A DNA stretch of 64,000 bases, taken from an uncultured bacterium. GTDB lineage: Bacteria; Bacteroidota; Bacteroidia; Chitinophagales; Chitinophagaceae. The position numbers were made by a program, and so were the translations under genes. The stretch spans positions 186,001 to 250,000 of the forward strand of contig CAIKEH010000042.1 in the NCBI GenBank assembly GCA_903826405.1, in the 5' to 3' direction. Every line of letters begins with the position of its first letter. Positions within the stretch are counted from its first letter, which is position 1. Positions 46,801 to 54,049 of the stretch are shown here, in pieces. The notes under the pieces are model-generated. The model saw nothing but the letters and a program-made list of their open reading frames with translations, was not told the origin of the DNA and did not search any database.

Positions 46801-46922
46801 GGATTAGGATCTGAAAAAGGGTAGGTGGGGAAGCTTTTTTTGTATTCCTTGACCGTTGCGATCTGTTGGGAATAGCTGACCATGGAGGTCAGCAAAAAAC
46901 TCAGTAGGAAGATCTTCTTCAT
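43818..46922 (-). CDS. DUF5107 protein with C-terminal TPR repeats, exported
   Basis: The protein has 1034 aa with a Sec signal (MKKIFLLSFLLTSMVSYSQ). Residues about 60-370 are a DUF5107 domain, a galactose-mutarotase-like fold: LLILPEIGGKIWAAIEKSTG, AMRGPWTSGGLEANYGIIGH and later HWMNAGLKTKG. The C-terminal half (about 440-1000) is a run of TPR units (for example YAEALDLTKKALSIDTYDGA). DUF5107 members occur with glycan-degradation genes, and the fold suggests sugar binding. Two TAnnTTTG boxes lie upstream on the minus strand (46975-46982 and 46988-46995). The AllA-like gene follows with no gap. Confidence 0.87.
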   Translation of the reverse strand: MKKIFLLSFLLTSMVSYSQQIATVKEYKKSFPTYPFSDPNPIPLLSPVYPYFRFDGFTDKPVEKEWKVVELENQWIKLLILPEIGGKIWAAIEKSTGNPFLYYNQTVKFRDIAMRGPWTSGGLEANYGIIGHTPNCATPVDYVTRTNEDGSVSCIIGTLDLLTRTNWRMEINVPKDKAYFTTQSFWYNETGIEQPYYHWMNAGLKTKGNLEFIYPGNRYVGHEGEYADWPVNTQNGKKINFYEQNDFGSYKSYHVFGKYTDFTGAYYHDDDMGMVRYGAHDDKPGKKLWIWGLSRQGMIWEKLLTDKDGQYWELQSGRLFNQSAEKSMYTPFQHLSLQPAQTETWKEYWYPVLKTKGIVEANQFGALNIQMENGWMKIRLSPTQAIKDIIAILEGDKAIYAKGVDLKPMQLFTDSIRSNADPKKIYLMIGAKMMEYRSDPDANLLSRPVDAPADFDWNSAYGLCMQGEEYMDQKLYPQAETKLQASLEKDHNYLPALVKLAELHYRNMRYAEALDLTKKALSIDTYDGAANYIYALTNLQLAHRVDARDGFDIATLSPAFRSAAYTGIARMLLQDGDLLKAREYAHKAIDFNKYNMDAWQIEAVAARKQFDQPGAQQAIKTMSEFDALSHYSRFETYISDASAVNKDKFTSLIRNELPQETYIEMAIWYHNAGQNDEAIRLFKMCPATPEAAYWLAYLEGKPLDSKSLKPDFSFPFRSETAKVIEQLMKTENHWLLKYQLALIYKDRNRLDEARALLASCGENPPYAPFYAVRAQINGASDPDAKEKDLKKALSLDGQWRYTKALAEHYLAQNQNEKALSLTAPYYQSHPNDYIMGMLQARTLLLNGKFTEADAILSKINVIPFEGATSGHELYRQAKLMMAMQQMEKKNYKGALTLIDQARLWPENLGVGKPYDESLDGRFEDWLSAQCYTSMKDKVKAETLINQIILFTPKVENTVSNFYPSNSLITAMAYERMGEKEKARTFLADMEKAHPGNTGITWSRDVFSGEQHRSVPEEKKESNLILIEEMLKRKL

Positions 46923-47033
46923 ATGGCTTTTTTGGGGAATATACTCTTTGGTGATTCGGTTGTTGAAAGACTTGCAAACTTATCTTTCAAATGTATTCAT
47001 ATCCTGACAATTCTCGCGAGATAACATGTGCAT

Positions 47034-50018
47034 TCATTCTATAATGAGCAGCCAGCCTTTACCGTTCTCTACAGGTATTTCTTCGCTAGGACTGAAATTT
47101 CTTTCCGGTTGAAAATTCATGATCTCCGGTGCTTTTATTTTTGCTTGGTCAGGGTTTATTCCCAATGCCTTCCAATCGATTTTCAATCGGAAACTGTCAT
47201 TCTTCCCAGCCCAACTGGCGATCGATACCATTGACCGACCTTTCTTCCGGTATACGGTGGCTTTGATGTTTGGCTTGTCCGTACTAACAGGACACTTATT
47301 AGACCAATATCCGATCATTTCACTACCTGTCATACCGAAAGAATCCCATGTTTTCCATATCGGACGGGGATCCGCTTTTTGGGACCAGGGCATGCGACTG
47401 GTCATTCCATATACCATACCTCTCCAGGGATTGCCACCGCCCTCTAACATCTCTCCCATCAATCCAAAGGGTATACCGCTCACTTCCGTCAGGAAAAAAT
47501 CGGGACCATTTTTTTCATAATCAAAGTATTCCCCGAACCAGAGTCTGCTTAAGTATGGGAAATGTTCCATGTACAGATTGGCGCTGTTGTTAAACCCATC
47601 GTTCTTGTTGTATTGGTTGGCGGAATGCAGATCGATGATGCCTGGATGACCATCTTGGGTAAGTACTCTTTTGATGCGTTTCATGGTGACCCTGTCGAAG
47701 GCCACATCATCCAGATAGATACCGTCAATGCCTACATTTCGGGTCAGCCAATTCATTCCTTCCACATAATAATTATGCCATCTGCTCATTCCGCTGTTGA
47801 CCAGGGCGGCGTCCTTGATCTCTGGAACGAACCATGCGGCGATGTAGTCTTCTCCTATATGTTCCTGCAGCCAGCTAAAACCGCCCCCTTTGCCTGTTGA
47901 GTAGATTTCATGTCCGAGACTGCGCATAGGGAAAGTTTCGTAAGCATGATTGGAAAGTTCCCGAACGGTATTGTAGATCTTCACTTTGAGACCTTTGGCA
48001 TGTGCACTGTCTATATAATCTTTCATCTTCTTGTATTCGATGAAAGGATAGTTGATCCAGGGATTGATAGGCGTGGCATGATGGATATTCACTATCGTTG
48101 CACCGGCCATTTTGATGCTATCGAGATCCTGATACTTATGATAAAATCTGCCGGCCCATTGAAAGTCGGTGTTGAGTGTATGGAAAGGAGTGATCAGCAG
48201 GGTGAAGTTGTAAAATAGCACATCCCCTTTTTTCAAGTTCCTGCTTCCGCTATAGTTATGTACCATGATGGCATTTCCTTCCGGGAAGATCCGAATACCA
48301 CCTTTTTTACCATTCGCCCATGAATTGGGTAGGATAAGGGGTTTTTGCAGGTAGAAATTGGTATTGAGAGGACGTACATACCTTTCATCTCGCAGCGAGT
48401 ATTGTAGTCCTGCATTCACACTTCCGATCCAGGCGCCATCCTGATTAAGGGAGTCCACTTTCCATTTCCAGTCAAGTGTGTCCGGGCGTATCCCTCCTTT
48501 CCTGCCCAGGCCCATGAGGTAATCCGATGCGGATTTTTGAAAGGGCATTTCCAGAGAAAATTCTGAAAGGGATATATCCTGATTTGCTGTGATCTTTATA
48601 GTATAGTCGACGAAACCATCGAATTCAAGGGAAGCAGATACCTCCATTTGCAAGGGTCCATTGGAACTCATGACCGACCAGGAGTAAGTGCCAGAAGACT
48701 TTTTGGTGAATGTAGTTGAGTTTGATCTCCAACTCAAGGCTTTGCCGTCTTCAGATCTAATGCACACGAAGCGCATGGGATTGGATAATATTTCGTTCGG
48801 GGTTGATTGATAATTGGTCATCTCCGGAGTGAAGAAGGTCTGGATCTTTCCGGGAAGTCCGTCAGGTGAAAGAGTCAGTTTCCTGCCCAGCAGGCTTATC
48901 GTTCTGCCATCAAGTTTAAGGTCGGTGTACGGTGCGATTACCTTGTTTTCCTGGGCTAAAGTGGAATTCAGCCATTTCAATCTGGTTTGCTTCCAAGGTT
49001 CACTGATGCCGCCATCGGTGGAGATCTCTTTGCCAACCTCCAGCGTGATCCGGGTGACGGCATCTGGTGCATTTCGGGAACTGATGGTTGCTGTACCGGT
49101 GTATATTCCTGGAGGGATGCCCGAAGGAATGTCGATACCGCACCAGAGTGCTTGTATCTTACCTTGGTCTACGAGAATCCTTTTGGTGAAGGGTTTGCCA
49201 GTATAGTCCACTCCTGCGGAATTTAAACAGTAAAGATTTTTTTCTGGTATGATGCCCTTCCCGTTTTTCAATGCACTGAGTTTGACACGGACATCCTCCA
49301 GCGTCTTCAATGCGTACAATCCCAACTGGAAAGTGTAATTCTCCCCTCGTGATGCACGTCCTTGGAATGAGTTGTTCGCGCCATTCTGCACCCATCGGTA
49401 GGGTAGGTGGTCGGTCATTTTGATAGGATGTTGTCTGTCTTCAGGGAATACGATCAAATCCTGCCTTGCAGCGGATGATACCAGATTCTTCGTTTCCTTA
49501 TCCGTTGCAATTACCTCCATGGGGTAAAAGCTGTTCATTTCGTTGATGGACTGGATCCCGATTGTGGTGCAGTTTGTCGATATATCTGATCCTTTTGATC
49601 CTGGCCAAGATGGCGAGGCTGTAGAGTCTGGTTTCAGGTAGGTTCCTTTGGGATAATTGGACCTTCCCTCGTTTCTAGACGGAAGGTAATAGCAGTAATA
49701 AGTGCCTTTTCCCGATATGGGTTCGAAAAGAAGGTCGCCAAGTTCATTATTAATGTTCAGTGCTCTGAAATTCAGGATTCGATCTCCCGTTTTTCCATCC
49801 TGAATGATGATCCTTTTTTGATCTGGATTCTTATCGCGTCTCCTCCATGGGATTATCACCCTTGCGACACGACCCATCCCGTCAAAGCGAATGACTGCTC
49901 GATGGTTTCCAAGGGAGTCCGCATTCCAGATATTTTCCGCCACCGAATACTCCAATATTTGAGCATGGGCAGTATATGCAAGCAGGATGTTTGATATGAG
50001 AAAGATGATTTTTTGCAT
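47034..50018 (-). CDS. GH123/DUF6067-like glycoside hydrolase, exported
   Basis: The protein has 994 aa with a Sec signal (IIFLISNILLAYTAHAQ). The N-terminal 550 residues include beta-sandwich regions (GH123_N-like: FTPEMTNYQSTPNEILSNPM). A TIM-barrel-like catalytic part follows (WAGRFYHKYQDLDSIKMAG to GMNWLTRNVGIDGIYLDDVA). IYLDDVAFD and the ENGKGWLLIIE end are visible. Acid residues in LDD and in FLTEVSG are catalytic candidates. GH123 cleaves N-acetylgalactosaminides, but the substrate here is not certain. It precedes DUF5107 on the same strand (111-bp gap). Repeat C begins 36 bp upstream of its start. Confidence 0.8.
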   Translation of the reverse strand: MQKIIFLISNILLAYTAHAQILEYSVAENIWNADSLGNHRAVIRFDGMGRVARVIIPWRRRDKNPDQKRIIIQDGKTGDRILNFRALNINNELGDLLFEPISGKGTYYCYYLPSRNEGRSNYPKGTYLKPDSTASPSWPGSKGSDISTNCTTIGIQSINEMNSFYPMEVIATDKETKNLVSSAARQDLIVFPEDRQHPIKMTDHLPYRWVQNGANNSFQGRASRGENYTFQLGLYALKTLEDVRVKLSALKNGKGIIPEKNLYCLNSAGVDYTGKPFTKRILVDQGKIQALWCGIDIPSGIPPGIYTGTATISSRNAPDAVTRITLEVGKEISTDGGISEPWKQTRLKWLNSTLAQENKVIAPYTDLKLDGRTISLLGRKLTLSPDGLPGKIQTFFTPEMTNYQSTPNEILSNPMRFVCIRSEDGKALSWRSNSTTFTKKSSGTYSWSVMSSNGPLQMEVSASLEFDGFVDYTIKITANQDISLSEFSLEMPFQKSASDYLMGLGRKGGIRPDTLDWKWKVDSLNQDGAWIGSVNAGLQYSLRDERYVRPLNTNFYLQKPLILPNSWANGKKGGIRIFPEGNAIMVHNYSGSRNLKKGDVLFYNFTLLITPFHTLNTDFQWAGRFYHKYQDLDSIKMAGATIVNIHHATPINPWINYPFIEYKKMKDYIDSAHAKGLKVKIYNTVRELSNHAYETFPMRSLGHEIYSTGKGGGFSWLQEHIGEDYIAAWFVPEIKDAALVNSGMSRWHNYYVEGMNWLTRNVGIDGIYLDDVAFDRVTMKRIKRVLTQDGHPGIIDLHSANQYNKNDGFNNSANLYMEHFPYLSRLWFGEYFDYEKNGPDFFLTEVSGIPFGLMGEMLEGGGNPWRGMVYGMTSRMPWSQKADPRPIWKTWDSFGMTGSEMIGYWSNKCPVSTDKPNIKATVYRKKGRSMVSIASWAGKNDSFRLKIDWKALGINPDQAKIKAPEIMNFQPERNFSPSEEIPVENGKGWLLIIE

Positions 50019-50054
50019 GTATATGTGTTGATGGCTAAAGCTATAAAAAACCTG

Positions 50055-50203
50055 CCACCCTCCAAGAGTCCACCCTCCAAGGGGGCAATGATTTTATCCC
50101 CTTTTCTTGCGGGTTTTTACTCTTTGCTTAAGAGTTTCATCTTCGGGAGGTCTTTCCAGGGGGATTTTTATGAGGACTCTTGGAGGGTGGACTCTTGGAG
50201 GGT
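50055..50203. repeat. Intergenic inverted-terminus repeat element, copy C
   Basis: The left arm (50055-50085) reads CCACCCTCCAAGAGTCCACC and continues, holding two units. The right arm (50174-50203) is two tandem copies of GGACTCTTGGAGGGT. The arms are inverted to each other, so the 149-nt element could fold into a long hairpin with a core of about 88 nt. It sits between divergent genes (GH123-like and SdpI-like). This copy has the clearest unit structure. Confidence 0.75.
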
Positions 50204-50251
50204 CATCCGACCGTTACCTTTTCTCATGTGTCTTATTTGTTTAATTTTACT

Positions 50252-50273
50252 GGTCTGACTTGCTTTTCAGACC
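50252..50273. promoter_or_regulatory. Inverted repeat GGTCTGA-N8-TCAGACC upstream of the SdpI-like gene
   Basis: Perfect 7-bp arms (50252-50258 and 50267-50273) lie 33 bp before the ATG at 50307. It could be a regulator site or a hairpin in the leader. The same word, GGTCTGAC, is also seen in an inverted pair near 12.3-12.4 kb. Confidence 0.35.
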
Positions 50274-50306
50274 TTCATCTTTCCAGTTCATGAAAAAGCC
50301 TCGATA

Positions 50307-50999
50307 ATGGCAAAACAGAATCAATCTTCTTCCTCAGCGATCCACTTGAGTGGCATCGACTTGACTGCCATCGTGATTTGGATATTACCTGTCTTATACC
50401 TCATTTACGTATTTCCTGCTTTGCCTGAATCAGTACCCATGCATTTCGATGCGAAAGGAAGAGCTGATGATTTCGGCAGCAAGAGCAACCACCTGCTCAT
50501 CATGATCGGCCTCGCTGTTTTCAACATATTGATTTATCTTCTGGTGAGAAACGTCAACCGCCTGGACCCCAAGGCCATCAACAGTCTTTCAACGAAAACA
50601 TACCGCAACTTGGCTTTGGCCATACTGATATTCCTCTCTGCAATACATTTGATCATCACCCATTCGACGGCTCAAGGTGAATTGTCGTTGGACAAGGCGC
50701 TGCTCGCATTGATGGGTTTTTTCTTCGCTTATCTGGGTTGGATCATGAAAGAGATACAGCCGAATTATTTCATCGGGATACGGACCCCTTGGACTTTGGA
50801 AGATCGGGAGAATTGGAAAGCCACTCACAGCATGGGTTCACGCTATTTTTTCTGGGGTGGTCTTTTCATCGCACTCGCGGCCTTTATATTGGGAAGACCC
50901 GCTGGACTAATCGTCTGTATCAGTGCGCTGCTGGTCATCACTTTGATCCCTCTGACCTATTCATATCTGTTTTTTCGGAAAAAACGGAATGAACAGTAA
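50307..50999 (+). CDS. DUF1648/SdpI-like membrane protein
   Basis: The protein has 230 aa with about six transmembrane helices. The N-terminal DUF1648 region is marked by PESVPMHFDAKGRADDFGSK (about 42-61). The SdpI-like part has IKEIQ-type sequence MKEIQPNYFIGIRTPWTLED (about 147-166) and RENWKATHSMGSRYFFWGGL. Bacillus SdpI is an immunity protein against the SdpC toxin, but no toxin or SdpR gene is seen here. Convergent with the DUF4405 gene, 12 bp away. Confidence 0.88.
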   Translation: MAKQNQSSSSAIHLSGIDLTAIVIWILPVLYLIYVFPALPESVPMHFDAKGRADDFGSKSNHLLIMIGLAVFNILIYLLVRNVNRLDPKAINSLSTKTYRNLALAILIFLSAIHLIITHSTAQGELSLDKALLALMGFFFAYLGWIMKEIQPNYFIGIRTPWTLEDRENWKATHSMGSRYFFWGGLFIALAAFILGRPAGLIVCISALLVITLIPLTYSYLFFRKKRNEQ

Positions 51000-51011
51000 T
51001 CCACCTGAATA

Positions 51012-51857
51012 TCATCTGATGTCTCCGATCGCCCTTTCCAAAAGGGCCTGATCCTGGGTTGAAAGTGAGAAGGCCTTGCCCGCTACGGTATCCATGTTCG
51101 TTTGATACAACGCATGTTGGCCACCGGCCACGATCTCCAGATACAGAAAGGCTGATGTCGCTTTGCCGATATGCGTGTTCAACACAAAGTTCTCGAACGG
51201 AGTGGTTCCGGGATGATTGCTTTTCCTGTCAGAAGTTGCAGCTTTCCAGGCGGGGAATGATCCAGGGTTGAGATCAACTAAAGTCAATTCGCCTTCTTCG
51301 ATCGCTTCACGAACATCGCTTTCCCCTTCTGGCAGGCTTGCCACTTTTGCCGGAACGAAGATGTTCTGCAGGAAATGATGGGCACTGTCTTCGGTCCAAA
51401 TGACCATGGAGGGGAGCGTGACGTCCTTTCCTTTCTGAATGATCAGTGACAGCGACGGGCCACCCTTTACGCCATCAACTGAAATTGTTTCGAACATCAC
51501 TCTTCCTGCCCTCCTGCCTTTTTCGCCGTCTCTGGACAATTCCTCGCCAAAGCGTTGGATCTGCGGGAAAGGGGGGATGCTGAATCCCGCTCCAAGGAGT
51601 ACGATGCCAGCAACGAGAGATCCTATGATCAGCTCTTTTCTGATGGGTCGACCATTTTTTTCCCTCATGTATGATTTTAGCGGGCCCCAGTTGTTCAGGA
51701 TATGGAATATGGCGAAACCGATCAGGATGAGTCCAAACAGTACATGTATGCCCTTCACGGGCCCTGGCTTGAAATCAAAATACATCAACAGACCCGTGGA
51801 AGAAATGGCCAGGAAGGCAAAGGACATCATCAGGCTGACAAAATTCTTACGTTTCAT
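51012..51857 (-). CDS. DUF4405 flavinylation-associated cytochrome-like protein
   Basis: The protein has 281 aa. The N-terminal part has two or three transmembrane helices with paired His (GIHVLFGLILIGFAIFHILN, His about 37 and 51), the DUF4405 feature thought to bind heme. A third helix is at about 74-92 (LIIGSLVAGIVLLGAGFS). The rest (about 110-281) is an exposed domain with segments TLVDLNPGSFPAWKAA and FLYLEIVAGGQHALYQ, resembling DUF2271-type proteins. A role in extracytoplasmic electron transfer is inferred. No ApbE (flavin transferase) gene is in the window. Confidence 0.8.
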   Translation of the reverse strand: MKRKNFVSLMMSFAFLAISSTGLLMYFDFKPGPVKGIHVLFGLILIGFAIFHILNNWGPLKSYMREKNGRPIRKELIIGSLVAGIVLLGAGFSIPPFPQIQRFGEELSRDGEKGRRAGRVMFETISVDGVKGGPSLSLIIQKGKDVTLPSMVIWTEDSAHHFLQNIFVPAKVASLPEGESDVREAIEEGELTLVDLNPGSFPAWKAATSDRKSNHPGTTPFENFVLNTHIGKATSAFLYLEIVAGGQHALYQTNMDTVAGKAFSLSTQDQALLERAIGDIR

Positions 51858-51933
51858 TCAGGAAAGGTTTTTTAGATATTTCACCTGATATTTAGATGCC
51901 TTGACAGACTTGTTCCTGCGCTGGGATCTTCGG

Positions 51934-53523
51934 TCAGGGTTTTTTCTTCAATGCGGCAGCGATCGCCTTCTCGGCAAGGGGTTCCATGACCTTGTAACCT
52001 GCAAGGTTCGGATGCACACCATCCTCTGAGAATTTTACAGGTAGACCTTGGCGTTCATCAGCCATGGCACTATGGTAGTCCAGGTATGTGAATCCATTCT
52101 TTTCCGCATATGCCTTGATGCGTTTGTTCAGGGCGATGACTTTAGTAGCAGGTTGAAGTCCGGCCCTCCAGGGGAAGTCGTATGCCGGCATCACGGAGCA
52201 GAGTACCACCCGGATCTGATTCGACCTTGCGATCTCTGCCATGGCAGAGATGTTGTCCATGGTTTTGTCCTCGTCGTACGGACCTGTATTCTGGGCGATA
52301 TCATTGATGCCTATCATCAGTACCACGACTGCCGGATTCAGATTGACCACATCCTGTCGGAAACGTAGCAAGTTTTGAGGGGAGGTCTGTCCGCTGATAC
52401 CGCGATCGACATATGGCCGGCCTTTGAAAAAATCCGGGTCGGTCGCGATCCAGCCTTCCGTGATCGAATTGCCCATGAAAACGACCCTTTTCTCACCGGA
52501 CTTCACCGGCGCCAGTTTGGCATTGTCGGCGGCATAGCGGGTTAGATTGCCCCAGTCCTCGCGATTTCTTTTTTCGTCATCCTTCCTGAATTGCCGGATC
52601 TGGTCGGGAGTGAAATTTTTTTCCCATCCAGTCGGATTAGCGGGGTAGAGCAGCCCCTGAATGTCCAGCCATTCGCCGAATCTGTCGATCCACTGGTCGA
52701 TGGGCAGGTTCTGCTTGCGCATGCCGAATCCATGACCTCCTTTGGCATATATATGTAGTTCTGCTTTCTTGCCGGCTTTGATCCAGTCTTCGTAAGTACC
52801 ACTGCTCACCGGTGCCAGTCCAAGTTGGTCGTCGGTCGCCGCGGTTATGAACAGGGGTGGGGCATCTGATGGGACGGGTATCGGTTTGGAACGATCCACA
52901 TAAGGATAAATCGGTGCTGCGAAATCCGGTTTGCTCGAAACATCGTGCCGATAGACGACATCCATCGCCACACCTCCGCCGGCAGAGAATCCCATGATGC
53001 CGACCCTGTTCGGACTGATATGATATTTGGCCGCATGGGCTCTGACCCAGGCCACTGCTGCTCTGCCGTCATCACCTGCATACCTGAAAACGGTGAGCAT
53101 GGAGGTGTCGATAACTTTTCCTGCGATCTTGTCCGTCATCTCCTGAGCCGGATTGTCCGTCAAGCTTTTCATGAGCCTGTATTTGAGCACGAATGCTGCA
53201 ACACCCCTTGATTTGAGCCATTGCGCTACGGCTATCCCCTCATTTTCTATGCTCAACACCTGGTAACCTCCACCAGGGCAGATGATCACGGCTGTCCCAT
53301 TCGCACTCCCTTCACTGGGTATGAATGCGGTCAGGGTAGGGTTTGTGACGTTATAAACCAATGGCGTGTTGAAAGCATTTTTTTCGGTGGTCTTTTCTGT
53401 CCAATCCCACTGCTCACTTCCGGGAGCTTTACCTGGATAAAGGAGGATGACTTCGTTCTGAGCGATGGAGGATAAGCTGATCAACGAGCAAATCAGCAGG
53501 AGAGCGCACTTTGTTTTTTTCAT
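51934..53523 (-). CDS. Two-domain carbohydrate esterase (alpha/beta hydrolase + SGNH)
   Basis: The protein has 529 aa with a Sec signal (ALLLICSLISLSSIAQ). The first domain (about 25-285) is an acetyl-xylan-esterase-like alpha/beta hydrolase. It has oxyanion region AVIICPGGGYQVLSIENEG, nucleophile GIMGFSAGGGVAMDV, acid region DDQLG and a catalytic His in GGHGFGMR. The second domain (from about 330) is an SGNH/GDSL esterase: block I VFMGNSITEGW, GIND (about 409-412) and the catalytic pair in EDGVHPNLAGYKV. Two esterases on one chain suggest removal of acetyl or methyl groups from a decorated polysaccharide. Divergent from rhaM. The start was set at the signal peptide. Confidence 0.88.
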   Translation of the reverse strand: MKKTKCALLLICSLISLSSIAQNEVILLYPGKAPGSEQWDWTEKTTEKNAFNTPLVYNVTNPTLTAFIPSEGSANGTAVIICPGGGYQVLSIENEGIAVAQWLKSRGVAAFVLKYRLMKSLTDNPAQEMTDKIAGKVIDTSMLTVFRYAGDDGRAAVAWVRAHAAKYHISPNRVGIMGFSAGGGVAMDVVYRHDVSSKPDFAAPIYPYVDRSKPIPVPSDAPPLFITAATDDQLGLAPVSSGTYEDWIKAGKKAELHIYAKGGHGFGMRKQNLPIDQWIDRFGEWLDIQGLLYPANPTGWEKNFTPDQIRQFRKDDEKRNREDWGNLTRYAADNAKLAPVKSGEKRVVFMGNSITEGWIATDPDFFKGRPYVDRGISGQTSPQNLLRFRQDVVNLNPAVVVLMIGINDIAQNTGPYDEDKTMDNISAMAEIARSNQIRVVLCSVMPAYDFPWRAGLQPATKVIALNKRIKAYAEKNGFTYLDYHSAMADERQGLPVKFSEDGVHPNLAGYKVMEPLAEKAIAAALKKKP

Positions 53524-53698
53524 ACCTATGATTGGGTGTGTTGAAATGGGCTGATAAGATAAGTTAAAATATGGACTCTGTTCCGGCAAGGCGTTCTATT
53601 TTTTCATTACCTTAACGGGGTTGCGTTTGAACAATATTTTATCATTACGATCATTGTCTGGATCAGTTTCATGGGTACTTTGATCTCAAAATTCATAC

Positions 53699-54013
53699 AT
53701 GACTAGATTGGCTTTCAAAATGCAGTTGATCAAGGGGAATGAAGAGGAATATCAACGACGTCATGAATCCATTTGGCCTGAACTGGCATCCTTGCTGAAT
53801 GTTGTCGGGATTGCTGATTATTCCATATTCTTGGATGAGGATACCGGCGAACTTTTCGGATATCTGCTTTCTTCGGATCCCGTCAAAATGGATGATCTGC
53901 CCAAGCATCCCGTAATGAAAAAATGGTGGGATCACATGAAGGATATCATGGATGTCAATCCGGATAATTCGCCCGTGAGTATCCCACTTAGGGAAGTTTT
54001 TCACCTGGATTAA
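53699..54013 (+). CDS. rhaM: L-rhamnose mutarotase
   Basis: The 104-aa enzyme interconverts the alpha and beta anomers of L-rhamnose, aiding its catabolism. The match to E. coli RhaM is close: FKMQLIKGNEEEYQRRHESI (active-site His 22), WPELASLL, SIFLDEDTGELFGYL, KKWWDHMKDIM and VNPDNSPVSIPLREVFHL. It is the first gene of a plus-strand group with the FGGY kinase 36 bp downstream. rhaA and rhaD are not in the window, so the remaining steps must be encoded elsewhere. Confidence 0.95.
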   Translation: MTRLAFKMQLIKGNEEEYQRRHESIWPELASLLNVVGIADYSIFLDEDTGELFGYLLSSDPVKMDDLPKHPVMKKWWDHMKDIMDVNPDNSPVSIPLREVFHLD

Positions 54014-54049
54014 GGGTCAATTAAGCCCAAGATCAAAAATAATGATGAA

